DNA of 64,000 nucleotides from Candidatus Acidiferrales bacterium. Its GTDB lineage: Bacteria > Bacteroidota > Ignavibacteria > Kryptoniales > JAKASW01. Where the stretch lies: positions 38,753 through 102,752 of the forward strand of contig DATJAY010000033.1 of NCBI GenBank assembly GCA_035515795.1, given 5' to 3'. The notes under the pieces are model-generated. The model searched no databases, was not told the DNA's origin, and saw only the letters and a list, made by a program, of their open reading frames with translations. This document shows, one piece after another, positions 18,188-26,793 of this stretch (positions are counted from its first letter, which is position 1; every line of letters starts with the position of its first letter). Made by a program: the position numbers and the translations under genes.

Positions 18188-18898
18188 ATGATGGAAGGAT
18201 TTCACGGAAAAACCGCCCTGGTGACCGGTGGGTCGGTCGGAACCTCGGTCGCCGAATCTTTCTTGAAGTCTGGTGCCAGCGTTGCATTTGTTTATAGAAA
18301 TTCTGCCAGGTTGGCATCTCTTAACGAAAGGTTTACTGAGTTCCGTCATCTGTTTCTGCCAATCGGCGGGGATCTGTCCGATTTCAATTGTGCCGTTGAA
18401 ATCGTCGAACAAACCAAAAAAAGATTTGGCCGGGTAGATTTCCTGATCAACAGTCTGGGCGGGTGGACAGGTGGAAAAAAATTGCATGAGCATTCGGCAA
18501 CCGAATTACATCAAATGTTTTCCGTCGATGTCGTTCCGACATTTAACATCATGGCTGCCGTTCTTCCTGTTATGATGGAACACAAATTTGGAAAAATCGT
18601 AAATTTTGTTTCAATGCAAGTGTTCGGGACGGGTGCCGGTAACGCGATTTACTCAGCCTCTAAATCCGCGGTGCTTGCATTGACAAAGGCTGCCGCGGAA
18701 GAATACAAAGATTTCGGGGTATCTGTTTACGCGGTCGCGCCTTCGGTTATCGACACCGAGAGCAACAGAAAATCCATGACAAAGGCTGACGTGAACAAGT
18801 GGGTGAAAATTGAGGAGATAGTCGATGCAATTTTCTTTTTGTGTGGTGCGGGTGACTCTTCTAACGGAACAATCATAAAATTTCCAGGAAAATTATAA
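18188..18898 (+). CDS. Short-chain dehydrogenase/reductase (SDR) family protein
   Basis: A 236-residue Rossmann-fold oxidoreductase. The nucleotide-binding start TALVTGGSVGTSVAESF is a variant of the usual TGxxxGxG loop. The NSLGG motif replaces NNAG. The catalytic Ser is in NFVSMQ and the YxxxK pair is in YSASKSA. The C-terminal cap is short (GTIIKFPGKL). The substrate is unknown. The altered loops suggest an atypical SDR, or an enoyl-reductase-like member, rather than classic FabG. It starts at ATG-ATG, and its stop overlaps the yqeY start by one base, so it heads a four-gene operon with yqeY, cvpA and mutS2. Confidence 0.85.
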   Translation: MMEGFHGKTALVTGGSVGTSVAESFLKSGASVAFVYRNSARLASLNERFTEFRHLFLPIGGDLSDFNCAVEIVEQTKKRFGRVDFLINSLGGWTGGKKLHEHSATELHQMFSVDVVPTFNIMAAVLPVMMEHKFGKIVNFVSMQVFGTGAGNAIYSASKSAVLALTKAAAEEYKDFGVSVYAVAPSVIDTESNRKSMTKADVNKWVKIEEIVDAIFFLCGAGDSSNGTIIKFPGKL

Positions 18899-19347
18899 TG
18901 ACATTAAAAGAAACTATTGATGCACATATCAAACAGGCGATGCTGAAGAAAGAATCGATGCGTCTCGGCACGCTTCGAATGGTAAAAGCAAAATTGCTCG
19001 AGAAAGAAGTCGAGAAACGGCCGTCCGGCGGGATGACTCCGGCGGACGAGTTGCAGGTACTTACGAGCGCGGCAAAAATGAGGAAGGAATCGATTGAAGA
19101 GTTCGAAAAAGCGGGACGCAAGGATCTGGCAGACAAGGAACGTTCCGAGCTTGAGATCATTCAGGAGTATCTTCCGAAGCAACTGGGGAGGGAAGAAGTT
19201 GTGAAAATAGTAAGCGACCTCGCGGCGCAATTAGGTGCAACGACACAGGGTGATTTTGGGAAACTTATGGGTGCAGCGATGAAGGACCTGCGCGGGAAGG
19301 TTGACGGTAAAATTGTCCAAGAAGTAGTGAAGGAGAAATTGGGTTGA
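18898..19347 (+). CDS. yqeY: GatB/YqeY domain protein
   Basis: The 149-residue protein is a free-standing YqeY, related to the tail domain of the GatB amidotransferase subunit. Visible features are the helical start (LKETIDAHIKQAMLKKESM), RLGTLRMVKAKL, KMRKESIEEFEKAGR and the C-terminal GDFGKLMGAAMKDLRGKVDGK, all typical of the family. A role in tRNA-dependent amidation or tRNA binding is inferred only from homology to GatB. Its start overlaps the SDR stop by one base (TAATG) and its stop overlaps the TTG start of cvpA, so all three are likely translated together. Confidence 0.9.
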   Translation: MTLKETIDAHIKQAMLKKESMRLGTLRMVKAKLLEKEVEKRPSGGMTPADELQVLTSAAKMRKESIEEFEKAGRKDLADKERSELEIIQEYLPKQLGREEVVKIVSDLAAQLGATTQGDFGKLMGAAMKDLRGKVDGKIVQEVVKEKLG

Positions 19348-19877
19348 TCAGCGGCATCGACATAATTCTGCTTGTCTCTCTCATAGCTTTCACTGTCCAT
19401 GGTTTCTCAAAGGGATTGGTCAGCAAGCTTTTGTCCCTCGCGGCAATCTTGGGAGGGATTATCATCGCGGCGAAATATTCGAAGAAAATTGCTCTGTGGG
19501 TGCAAGGTATCATCGGCGGTTCCGAGATGGTATGCGGTATCATCGGAATTGTTTTGTTGTTTGCAATTCTTCTTCTTGTGTCTTCAATACTGACGAAGAT
19601 GTTCAGGAAGGTTTCGATCTTTCGGGTGTGGGATAAATTCGGCGGCGCGATTTTTGGGCTCTTGGAAGGCGCTCTGATGATTAGCCTCCTCCTCCTTTTT
19701 CTGTCAATTTTCGACATCCCCGCCGCCGGTTCGTCGCGCGATAAATCGTGTATATACATGCCCTTAAGAAATTTTGCGGTCGTTGTTTACACTACATTTG
19801 TTGCCAAGGAATCAACAGAGAAAACCATAGACGATTTTTTCTCAAAGGGGTCCGTTGAACAGCCTCCAACAAAGTGA
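19344..19877 (+). CDS. CvpA family membrane protein
   Basis: The 177-residue inner-membrane protein has about four hydrophobic segments (IDIILLVSLIAFTVHGF; LLSLAAILGGIIIAA; MVCGIIGIVLLFAILLLV; FGLLEGALMISLLLLFL). The typical CvpA pattern is a glycine-rich first loop after a start helix, ending in a short polar tail. CvpA is needed for colicin V production in E. coli and is linked to envelope homeostasis; its exact function is unsettled. It starts with TTG overlapping the yqeY stop and overlaps the mutS2 start by 23 bases. Confidence 0.85.
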   Translation: MISGIDIILLVSLIAFTVHGFSKGLVSKLLSLAAILGGIIIAAKYSKKIALWVQGIIGGSEMVCGIIGIVLLFAILLLVSSILTKMFRKVSIFRVWDKFGGAIFGLLEGALMISLLLLFLSIFDIPAAGSSRDKSCIYMPLRNFAVVVYTTFVAKESTEKTIDDFFSKGSVEQPPTK

Positions 19878-22257
19878 TTCTATAAACGAAGATTCCATCG
19901 GGGTACACGATACTGAACTACTTCGTTCCTTTGAAAAAGTCGAATTCCTCAAGCTGATTTCATATTTAAAAAATCTCTGTCAAACGGAACTTGGTGCGAA
20001 ATATTTCAATGATGTTCCGCTGTATTACGAGAAATATTCACTTGAGAGAGAATATCTTCTAGTAGATCAATCCCATTCTCTCCTGGTGAGAAATATTTTC
20101 CCGGAGCTGACAGGTGCAAAGGATGTACGTTTCTCCCTGGCCCGTGCCTCCAAAGAAGGGAGCTATCTTCAGGGCATGGAACTTCGTGACATTGCATCTC
20201 TTTTGCATGCCGTGGAGTCCACGCGGAAGAGTTTACTCAGACAAAAAAATGAATTCCGCGAGATTTCCGAGATCGGATTCCGTCTATACCAGGATTTAAT
20301 CCTGGAATTCAATATCAACCGGGCGATTGATGAAGACGGAAATCTCAGTGACGATGCGAGCAAAGAACTCCACAGGATAAGAACGAATTTGAATCGAACC
20401 CGGGGCAATCTTCGTAAGAAAATTATTTCCATAGCCCGGTCTTTTTCGGAAATGGAGTATTCGGAGGACGACATTTTTACGCAGAGGGATGGCCGTTTGG
20501 TTTTGCCTTTGAAAGCCGAATTCAAAAAACAAATTCCAGGCCTGATTCACGGGGCCAGTGCGACGGGGCAGACCGTTTTCATCGAGCCGTCCGCTGCGGT
20601 TGATTTGAACAACGAAGTTATTTCGCTGCAATTTGAGGAACAGAGAGAGATTGAGAAAATACTCCGTGAGCTTACGGACAAAGTCCGTGAAGTTGTTCCG
20701 CAGCTTCTCCAGGATGTTGACGTAATTGCATACGTGGACAGCCTATACGCGAGAGCGGAATACGCCGTTCGATTCAATGCGATCATCCCTGCGGTGGAAG
20801 CTGTGGACGTTCCTCGACTGGTGAAGGCGCGCCACCCGCTGCTCGTCATAAAATTAGGACGCGAAAAGGTAACGCCGATCGATATGTTTTTGGAGGATAG
20901 TACCCGTGTCGTGGTCATAAGCGGTCCAAATTCCGGCGGCAAGACTGTGACTTTGAAAACCGTCGGCCTATTTGCTCTCTGCAATCTTGCGGCAATTCCT
21001 CTTACAGCCGATCCCGGTACAGAGCTCCCGATTTACAGAAATATCTTCACGGAGATCGGAGACGAGCAGTCGATTGAAAATGATCTCAGCACGTTCACTT
21101 CTCGCATAAAACATTTTGTTTCGATAATCGATAAAGCAGGCGCAAAATCCTTGGTGCTCGTAGACGAATTCGGGGAGGAGACCGAGCCGGCGGAAGGAGC
21201 GGCACTTGCGTCCGCGATGCTGGAAGAATTGCGCGACAAGAATTCCATGTCATTCGTTACCACGCATAATTCCGGATTGAAAGTTTTTGCAAGCGATGCA
21301 GCCGCCATGATCAATGCCGCCATGGAATTCGACCAGAACACGTTGGTGCCGACATATAAACTTATCATAGGCAGACCCGGCTCAAGCTACGCGTTTGAGA
21401 TCGCGCAAAGAACGGGGATTGACAAGGACATCGTGGAACGGGCGAGGAAGTATATCGGCGAAGGAAGAAACAAGCTCGAAAATTTGCTTCTAAGAGTTGA
21501 GCAGCTCGAAAACGAGCTCCGTGACAGAGTGATGGAAATAAAGAAGGAGCAGGAGCTTGCCGAAACAATGAGACAGGAATACGAAAAGAAAGTCTTTTCC
21601 GCGAAGAAGGAAGCCTCCGAGATCAGAAGCAAGGCAGTTGAAGAATCGGAAAAAATTATCGCTGAACTGAACAAGAAAATTGAAAATATGGTACGCGAAA
21701 TCCGCGAGTCGGGCGCGGACAGGGAGGCGCTGAAAAGGTCGCACGCATCGGTTGATGAGATGAAACAGCAGGTTGCAAAAATGCGGGATTCTCAGGGAGC
21801 CGAACAGCGACGGAGTTTCAGCGTCGGAGACATCGTCTCCATAAGCGGAACACTTCTTGCGGGGGAAGTGATAGAGAAGTCGAATGAAAAAGGCGAGCTT
21901 CTCGTTGAAGTAAGCGGATTGAAGATGCGCGTCCATGAAAGCGAGTTACGACAGACGACCAAAGGCAAGTTGAAAAAGAACGAGGCATTTGTTGCAGTCC
22001 ACTCCGGCGTCTTGACTAGAGTTGATATTCGCGGAATGCGTCCTTACGAAATTCAAAGCACCGTCGAGAAATTCTTAGATGAAGCATACCTCGGCGGCTT
22101 GAAACAAGTGGAAATAATCCATGGCACTGGAACAGGCTCACTGAAACGTGCGGTTGAACAATTGCTCAAGATCCATCCGTTCGTGGTTTCATCTAGATCC
22201 GGTGATCTCGGCGAGGGGGGGCAGGGAGTCACGATAGTGGAATTGAAACCGGAATAA
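19855..22257 (+). CDS. mutS2: MutS2 family endonuclease/ribosome-rescue ATPase
   Basis: An 800-residue MutS2. The ATPase has Walker A ISGPNSGGKTVTLKTVGL and Walker B SLVLVDEFGEETEP, preceded by MutS core and lever helices and followed by a long coiled coil (about 540-640). The C-terminus is an Smr nuclease domain with LDIRGMRPYEI (here VDIRGMRPYE), HGTGTGSLKRAV and the closing VTIVELK. MutS2 suppresses recombination or splits collided ribosomes, depending on the species. The start is TTG with AAAGGGG five bases upstream, inside the end of cvpA. Walker B reads VDEFGEETE where MutS proteins usually have DELGxGT, which fits MutS2. Confidence 0.95.
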   Translation: MNSLQQSDSINEDSIGVHDTELLRSFEKVEFLKLISYLKNLCQTELGAKYFNDVPLYYEKYSLEREYLLVDQSHSLLVRNIFPELTGAKDVRFSLARASKEGSYLQGMELRDIASLLHAVESTRKSLLRQKNEFREISEIGFRLYQDLILEFNINRAIDEDGNLSDDASKELHRIRTNLNRTRGNLRKKIISIARSFSEMEYSEDDIFTQRDGRLVLPLKAEFKKQIPGLIHGASATGQTVFIEPSAAVDLNNEVISLQFEEQREIEKILRELTDKVREVVPQLLQDVDVIAYVDSLYARAEYAVRFNAIIPAVEAVDVPRLVKARHPLLVIKLGREKVTPIDMFLEDSTRVVVISGPNSGGKTVTLKTVGLFALCNLAAIPLTADPGTELPIYRNIFTEIGDEQSIENDLSTFTSRIKHFVSIIDKAGAKSLVLVDEFGEETEPAEGAALASAMLEELRDKNSMSFVTTHNSGLKVFASDAAAMINAAMEFDQNTLVPTYKLIIGRPGSSYAFEIAQRTGIDKDIVERARKYIGEGRNKLENLLLRVEQLENELRDRVMEIKKEQELAETMRQEYEKKVFSAKKEASEIRSKAVEESEKIIAELNKKIENMVREIRESGADREALKRSHASVDEMKQQVAKMRDSQGAEQRRSFSVGDIVSISGTLLAGEVIEKSNEKGELLVEVSGLKMRVHESELRQTTKGKLKKNEAFVAVHSGVLTRVDIRGMRPYEIQSTVEKFLDEAYLGGLKQVEIIHGTGTGSLKRAVEQLLKIHPFVVSSRSGDLGEGGQGVTIVELKPE

Positions 22258-22856
22258 CCTTTTTCAGAATGATGGGTCGTAGTTGAAAGACTTTGCACGT
22301 TTGATTCTGGATTGGAAGGACAGAGGATCCGCCGAAAACAATCCTATTCCGGCCGGTCTGCGCCATCTCCTTTGAAGCATCATGTCATGGCTCTTGTGCG
22401 GGGGCTAAATGTTGAAGCGAGAGAACTTTTTTTGGCGGAAGCAGGTTTTTGAGGAACTTTTTTCTGAATCTGGTATTGTATGTATCGTGATTCCCAATTA
22501 TATTTTTTCTCGAGATTTTTAGAGAGGATGATAGTCCCGCTTACGTGATGCCCCTTCACCCGAATGGACCACAGAGAGTGAGCGGCGTTGCACAAATCGA
22601 AACTATCACAGCAATTTCCTGAAAAAGTAAAAAATATTTCTTTTGTTTAAACATTTGTGCCGTGGCAATGATATTTTCCTCCACGGCATAATATCATAAT
22701 GAATAGTCCTATTTTTCGACATCTAGGAGCAATGCTGAAAATCCCGTACCACCTTGGCTCTTACTTTCTTTCAATCATATTTAACAAAGATCACTCTCCT
22801 AAGCTTTCAAGATTGGGAATTGCGATTCTAAGGACCATTTCAGTGAGTAAATCCCG
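22258..22856. other. 599-bp gap before the respiratory operon
   Basis: No convincing gene is seen. A 30-codon TTG frame at 22283-22375 has plausible composition but no support. A sigma70-like pair TTGGCT (22754-22759) and TATTTA (22778-22783) with an 18-base spacer lies about 75 bp before actA and is a weak candidate promoter. Two interleaved inverted repeats at 22658-22697 are listed separately. The promoter and control of the 15-kb operon must lie here, because the upstream operon ends at 22257. Confidence 0.4.
22658..22697. promoter_or_regulatory. Two interleaved 8-bp inverted repeats
   Basis: Arm A TGCCGTGG (22658-22665) pairs with CCACGGCA (22681-22688). Arm B ATGATATT (22668-22675) pairs with AATATCAT (22690-22697). 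Both are perfect, and the order is A-B-A'-B'. They lie about 160-200 bp upstream of actA. As DNA they could be overlapping operators; as RNA they give two competing hairpins or a pseudoknot topology, although the single base between A' and B' makes a tight pseudoknot sterically doubtful. Confidence 0.5.
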
Positions 22857-23426
22857 ATGAACAGAACCCTCCTGGAATACACACTGCGCGTTCGCGTTCC
22901 GATTCTTATTTTTGTCGCCTTAGCATCGATTACGGTTACTTATTTCGTGTCACGGCCAACGAGAGAGGGAATTGGTTACGCTCCGACGCAGCCGATCCCC
23001 TTTTCTCACAAACTTCATGCTGGCACAATGAAAATCGATTGCGCTTACTGTCACATCGGTGTTTACCGGTCCAGATTTGCCGTGGTTCCACCCGCCAGTA
23101 CCTGCATGAACTGTCACACTATCGCACGAAAAACTCAGCCTGAAATTGTCAAACTGACAAAATATTACGATGAAGATAAGCCAATCCCGTGGAAGCGGGT
23201 TCACAAGCTTCCTGATTACGTTTACTTCAGTCATAGTTTTCATGTCAATACCGGAATACGTTGCCAGGATTGCCATGGCAACGTCCAGGATATGGACGTG
23301 ATAAAACAAGTCTCGTCATTTACGATGTCGGCTTGCCTGGACTGTCACAGAAATGCTCCTACTCGGCTTTCTTACATTCAGAATATCAGGCAGGGACCGA
23401 CCGAATGTTTCGCATGTCATAGATAA
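22857..23426 (+). CDS. actA: Alternative complex III pentaheme cytochrome c subunit
   Basis: First gene of the respiratory operon. The 189-residue protein has one N-terminal membrane helix (LIFVALASITVTYFV) that acts as signal anchor, and five CxxCH heme c sites: CAYCH (from residue 62), CMNCH, CQDCH, CLDCH and CFACH at the end. Its length and heme number match ActA of ACIII, the quinol:acceptor oxidoreductase that replaces bc1 complex. The hemes face the periplasm and pass electrons onward from the complex. It is followed after 32 bp by a small membrane protein gene and then actB. Confidence 0.93.
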   Translation: MNRTLLEYTLRVRVPILIFVALASITVTYFVSRPTREGIGYAPTQPIPFSHKLHAGTMKIDCAYCHIGVYRSRFAVVPPASTCMNCHTIARKTQPEIVKLTKYYDEDKPIPWKRVHKLPDYVYFSHSFHVNTGIRCQDCHGNVQDMDVIKQVSSFTMSACLDCHRNAPTRLSYIQNIRQGPTECFACHR

Positions 23427-23458
23427 AATAATGGAATAGTGAAACAATGGAGTTGCGT

Positions 23459-23677
23459 ATGAATGAACAATCGAGTTCCAAGACAAAGGTCGGTCAGCAG
23501 AGGAGAAAGATCCTAGGCTGGCTCGGACTTGGTGCTATTGGTACGATGATTTTCAGGATTGTGCCAATGAAGAAAGCAGTATCAAGAAGGCTCTTGCGAA
23601 AGAATGAGGAAAAGATATCAATAGCAATTAATAAATACTCGGTGAAAAGAAATAAAAAAGTGATGAAAAATGTCTGA
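23459..23677 (+). CDS. Small Tat-like single-helix protein between actA and actB
   Basis: Not a recognised family. The 72-residue product has a polar start, then QRRKILGWLGLGAIGTMIF, a twin-arginine pair followed by one hydrophobic helix, and a very basic tail (KKAVSRRLLRKNEE). ATG 23459 was preferred over ATG 23447 because GGAG lies six bases upstream. It overlaps actB by 8 bases, so it is likely translated with it. The RR-K-hydrophobic pattern resembles the Tat motif at the front of ActB itself (SRRKFLALL). It could be a small ACIII subunit or assembly factor; both are inference. Confidence 0.6.
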   Translation: MNEQSSSKTKVGQQRRKILGWLGLGAIGTMIFRIVPMKKAVSRRLLRKNEEKISIAINKYSVKRNKKVMKNV

Positions 23678-26600
23678 TCCGCAAGAGAAGAGTCAAAAAA
23701 TCAAAAATAATCTTCCGGAGAAGGGACAATTCTATTGGAAAAGTCTGAAAGAGTTTTACAACGATCCGGCTTCGGTCGACGCAAAAGCGAATGAATTCAT
23801 GGCCGGGGTGACGGATGATTTCAAATTATCAAGCCTGCCGGAAATGTCACGAAGGAAGTTCCTTGCACTTCTGACCGCATCGGCTTCGTTTGCCGCCGCG
23901 AGCTGCAGCAGCTATGAGGACAAAGGAAATGTAATTCCATACAACAAAGAACCTGTAGGCGTCATTCCAGGAGTCGCGAACTATTATGCCTCTACTTGCA
24001 CCGGCTGCAAACATGCCTGCGGCATATTAGTCAAGACGAGAGAGGGGCGGCCGATAAAAATAAACGGAAATGATGAACATCCAGTAAATCGCGGAAAAAT
24101 TTGCGCAAGAGGGCAAGCATCAATTTTAAATCTTTACGATCCTGAAAGATTCCGTCAACCGCAGAAGAGAAATGGCGGCAGCTTCTCGGATGTTTCGTGG
24201 AGTTCCGCAAACAGTGAAATCGTAAATGCATTGAGTGCCGCAGCGTCGAACGGGAAAGAAGTTGCCGTGGTCATGGGTACACTTCTCTCACCGACCACGA
24301 AAGCGGTGTTTGATGATTTTGCGACTAAATATCCGACGGTAAAGCTTTATTCATATGAACTTTTCACCGACACAAATAGAAATTCAGCCTGGCAAAAATC
24401 ATATGGCGCCGGACAATTTCCACTGATAAACTGGGACAAAGCGAAGCTCATCCTGACGCTCGAAGCGGATATTCTCGGAGATGAAGGTAATACAATTGAA
24501 CAAATGAGACTCTTCGCGTCGACACGAAACAATAAAGATCTTGATAATTTCAGCCGACTTGTAGTTGCGGAGTCCGGCATGACAATCTCGGGAATGAATG
24601 CCGATCTGCGGCTGAAGATCAGGCCGGAGCGGCAATATGATTTTGTAATGTCTCTACTGAATGAGTTGGTGGTTGCTCGCCAGATCTCGCGATTCGCGCT
24701 TGACAAGAACGTGGTCAATTCATTACAGGCGTATCCCTTGCAGAAGTTCGTTTTGCAGAATGGATTAGATCCAGAATCGGTCGAAAGCTTTGTCTCTTGC
24801 ATGATTAAGTATAAAAATGCCTCGATTGTTTACGCCGGCGACAGGCTTCCCGAATCCGTGCATATTGCCGTAAACCTGCTCAATGAAGTCCTTGGCAGCA
24901 CGGCGTTGTACAGAAACGATCAGTCGAGCGTATCTCTGCTTCCTTATTCCTCTACCCAGGATTGGGAAAATCTTGTCGCCGGAATGAATTCCGGAAAAGT
25001 AGGCGCTGTGATTCATTATGATGCCAATCCTGTGTTCCACCTGCCAGCAGATTATGGATATGCCGATGCACTCAAGAAAGTTGAAAATGTTGTCACGCTG
25101 TCGCAGTCCGAGAGCGAGACAGCTGCGGCGAGCAATTGGATACTTCCTTCCACGCACGACCTGGAATCATGGAACGATTTTAAGACACGAACAGGAATCT
25201 TGAGTCTTCAGCAGCCGGTTATCTATCCCTTGTATCAATCAAGACAGAAAGAAGCCGTTGTTCTCACCTGGATTGCTGGAAATGACGGCGTGTACCATGA
25301 TACCCTGTACCATGATTATTTAATGAATCGGTGGCAGAAAGAAATATACCCGACGATGAAGACCGCGGTTGGTTTCAAGACTTTCTGGTTCAGTGCCCTC
25401 CATGATGGCGTTATTAAGTTTGAGGAAAAGCCGGGAGCGATTCAATCGTTTAAAATAGATGCCTTCACTTCTATCGTTTCGAAGCCAGCCTCGACCGGTT
25501 ATTCCGTAATCCTGTCTGAAAGTTATGTTCTCGGCGACGGTCGGTTTGCGAACAATGGATGGCTTCAGGAGCTCCCTCATCCGGTGACCAAGATAACATG
25601 GGACAATTATGCAGCCATATCACCGGATACAGCAAAGGCGCTCAACGTGGATTACAACGATGTAGTAGAAGTTGATGCCGGCGGCAGGAAGCAAAAACTG
25701 CCGGCCTTTGTGCAGCCGGGAATGGCGGACGGTGTCGTGGCGGTCGAACTAGGTTATGGCAGATCAAATGCGGGGACGGTCGGGTCGTTGGTGGGAACAA
25801 ATGCGAATGTACTCCTCGCCAAGGGAGGAGGACTGACCGAATGGATTTATTCTGGAGCGGCGGTAAACAAGGTTGATGGGAAATATGAGCTTGCTTCCCC
25901 TGTTGAACACAACTTTGTGAACGAGCCCATGACGAGGGAAATGCAATTCGCGAGAGGGATCATCCGCGAGGGGACTCTCGAAGAATATGAATCGCATCCT
26001 GATTTTGTCCGGAAGGAAAGGGAAGAATCGAAGCCTACAACGATATATAAAAATTTTGCATACAATGGTGTCAAGTGGGGAATGGCAATCGATCTTAACA
26101 AGTGCACCGGTTGCAGTGCCTGCGTAATCTCCTGCAATGTCGAGAACAACATTCCCGTTGTAGGAAAAGACCAGGTCGCTGTTGGCCGTGAAATGCAGTG
26201 GTTGAGGATCGACAGATACTACTCGGGCACACCCGTAGATGTCAAGATAAGTCTCCAGCCGATGTTGTGTCAGCAATGCGACGATGCACCTTGCGAGAAC
26301 GTCTGTCCTGTTGCGGCAACGACGCACAGTCCAGATGGACTCAACATGATGGTTTACAACCGCTGCATCGGCACGAGATACTGTTCGAATAACTGTCCAT
26401 ACAAAGTCAGGCATTTCAACTTCTTCAATTTCAGAAAGCGCTACGAAGGTGGATACTATGAGCTTCAACCGGCTCCGATGGTGAGTAATCCTGAAGTCAC
26501 CGTTCGCGACCGCGGAGTGATGGAGAAGTGCACTTTCTGCATTCAGCGGATCATCGAAGGACAGCAGGAGGCGACCCAGAATGGAACTGAATTTACAGGA

Positions 26601-26780
26601 AGAGGCGTAGTCACCGCCTGCCAGGAAGCATGTCCCGCAAACGCCATCGTTTTCGGAAATTTGAACGATCCAAAATCCGAAATAGCAGAACTGCGAGAAC
26701 ATCCGCTTGGATACTATTCGCTGGAACAACTCGATACCAAGCCGAATGTTACTTACCTGGCTAAACTAAGGAATATCTAA
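23670..26780 (+). CDS. actB: Alternative complex III iron-sulfur/molybdopterin-like subunit
   Basis: The 1036-residue protein is an ActB with two fused modules. A twin-arginine motif MSRRKFLALL (RR at 61-62) is followed by a hydrophobic stretch ending in AAASC79. A molybdopterin-oxidoreductase-like domain follows with CTGCKHAC ... GKICARGQ for one 4Fe-4S cluster. The C-terminal ferredoxin module has CTGCSACVISCN, CQQCDDAPCENVCP, the third set RCIGTRYCSNNCPYKVRHFN and CTFCIQR ... CQEACP. ACIII ActB does not bind molybdenum in studied cases, so the B1 domain may be structural. It faces the periplasm and receives electrons from quinol oxidised at ActC/ActF. Confidence 0.94.
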   Translation: MSDPQEKSQKIKNNLPEKGQFYWKSLKEFYNDPASVDAKANEFMAGVTDDFKLSSLPEMSRRKFLALLTASASFAAASCSSYEDKGNVIPYNKEPVGVIPGVANYYASTCTGCKHACGILVKTREGRPIKINGNDEHPVNRGKICARGQASILNLYDPERFRQPQKRNGGSFSDVSWSSANSEIVNALSAAASNGKEVAVVMGTLLSPTTKAVFDDFATKYPTVKLYSYELFTDTNRNSAWQKSYGAGQFPLINWDKAKLILTLEADILGDEGNTIEQMRLFASTRNNKDLDNFSRLVVAESGMTISGMNADLRLKIRPERQYDFVMSLLNELVVARQISRFALDKNVVNSLQAYPLQKFVLQNGLDPESVESFVSCMIKYKNASIVYAGDRLPESVHIAVNLLNEVLGSTALYRNDQSSVSLLPYSSTQDWENLVAGMNSGKVGAVIHYDANPVFHLPADYGYADALKKVENVVTLSQSESETAAASNWILPSTHDLESWNDFKTRTGILSLQQPVIYPLYQSRQKEAVVLTWIAGNDGVYHDTLYHDYLMNRWQKEIYPTMKTAVGFKTFWFSALHDGVIKFEEKPGAIQSFKIDAFTSIVSKPASTGYSVILSESYVLGDGRFANNGWLQELPHPVTKITWDNYAAISPDTAKALNVDYNDVVEVDAGGRKQKLPAFVQPGMADGVVAVELGYGRSNAGTVGSLVGTNANVLLAKGGGLTEWIYSGAAVNKVDGKYELASPVEHNFVNEPMTREMQFARGIIREGTLEEYESHPDFVRKEREESKPTTIYKNFAYNGVKWGMAIDLNKCTGCSACVISCNVENNIPVVGKDQVAVGREMQWLRIDRYYSGTPVDVKISLQPMLCQQCDDAPCENVCPVAATTHSPDGLNMMVYNRCIGTRYCSNNCPYKVRHFNFFNFRKRYEGGYYELQPAPMVSNPEVTVRDRGVMEKCTFCIQRIIEGQQEATQNGTEFTGRGVVTACQEACPANAIVFGNLNDPKSEIAELREHPLGYYSLEQLDTKPNVTYLAKLRNI

Positions 26781-26793
26781 TAGGAGAAAATAA

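Noticed and set aside
22380..22595. 71-codon minus frame in the gap before actA
   Set aside because: No ribosome-binding site, unusual composition and no family pattern.
22658..22697. Tight H-type RNA pseudoknot
   Set aside because: The arm order fits, but one base between A' and B' is too short to cross an 8-bp stem, so only overlapping repeats are claimed.
25764..26729. 321-codon minus frame inside actB
   Set aside because: Antisense to the ferredoxin cysteine motifs of ActB; the plus strand is clearly coding.
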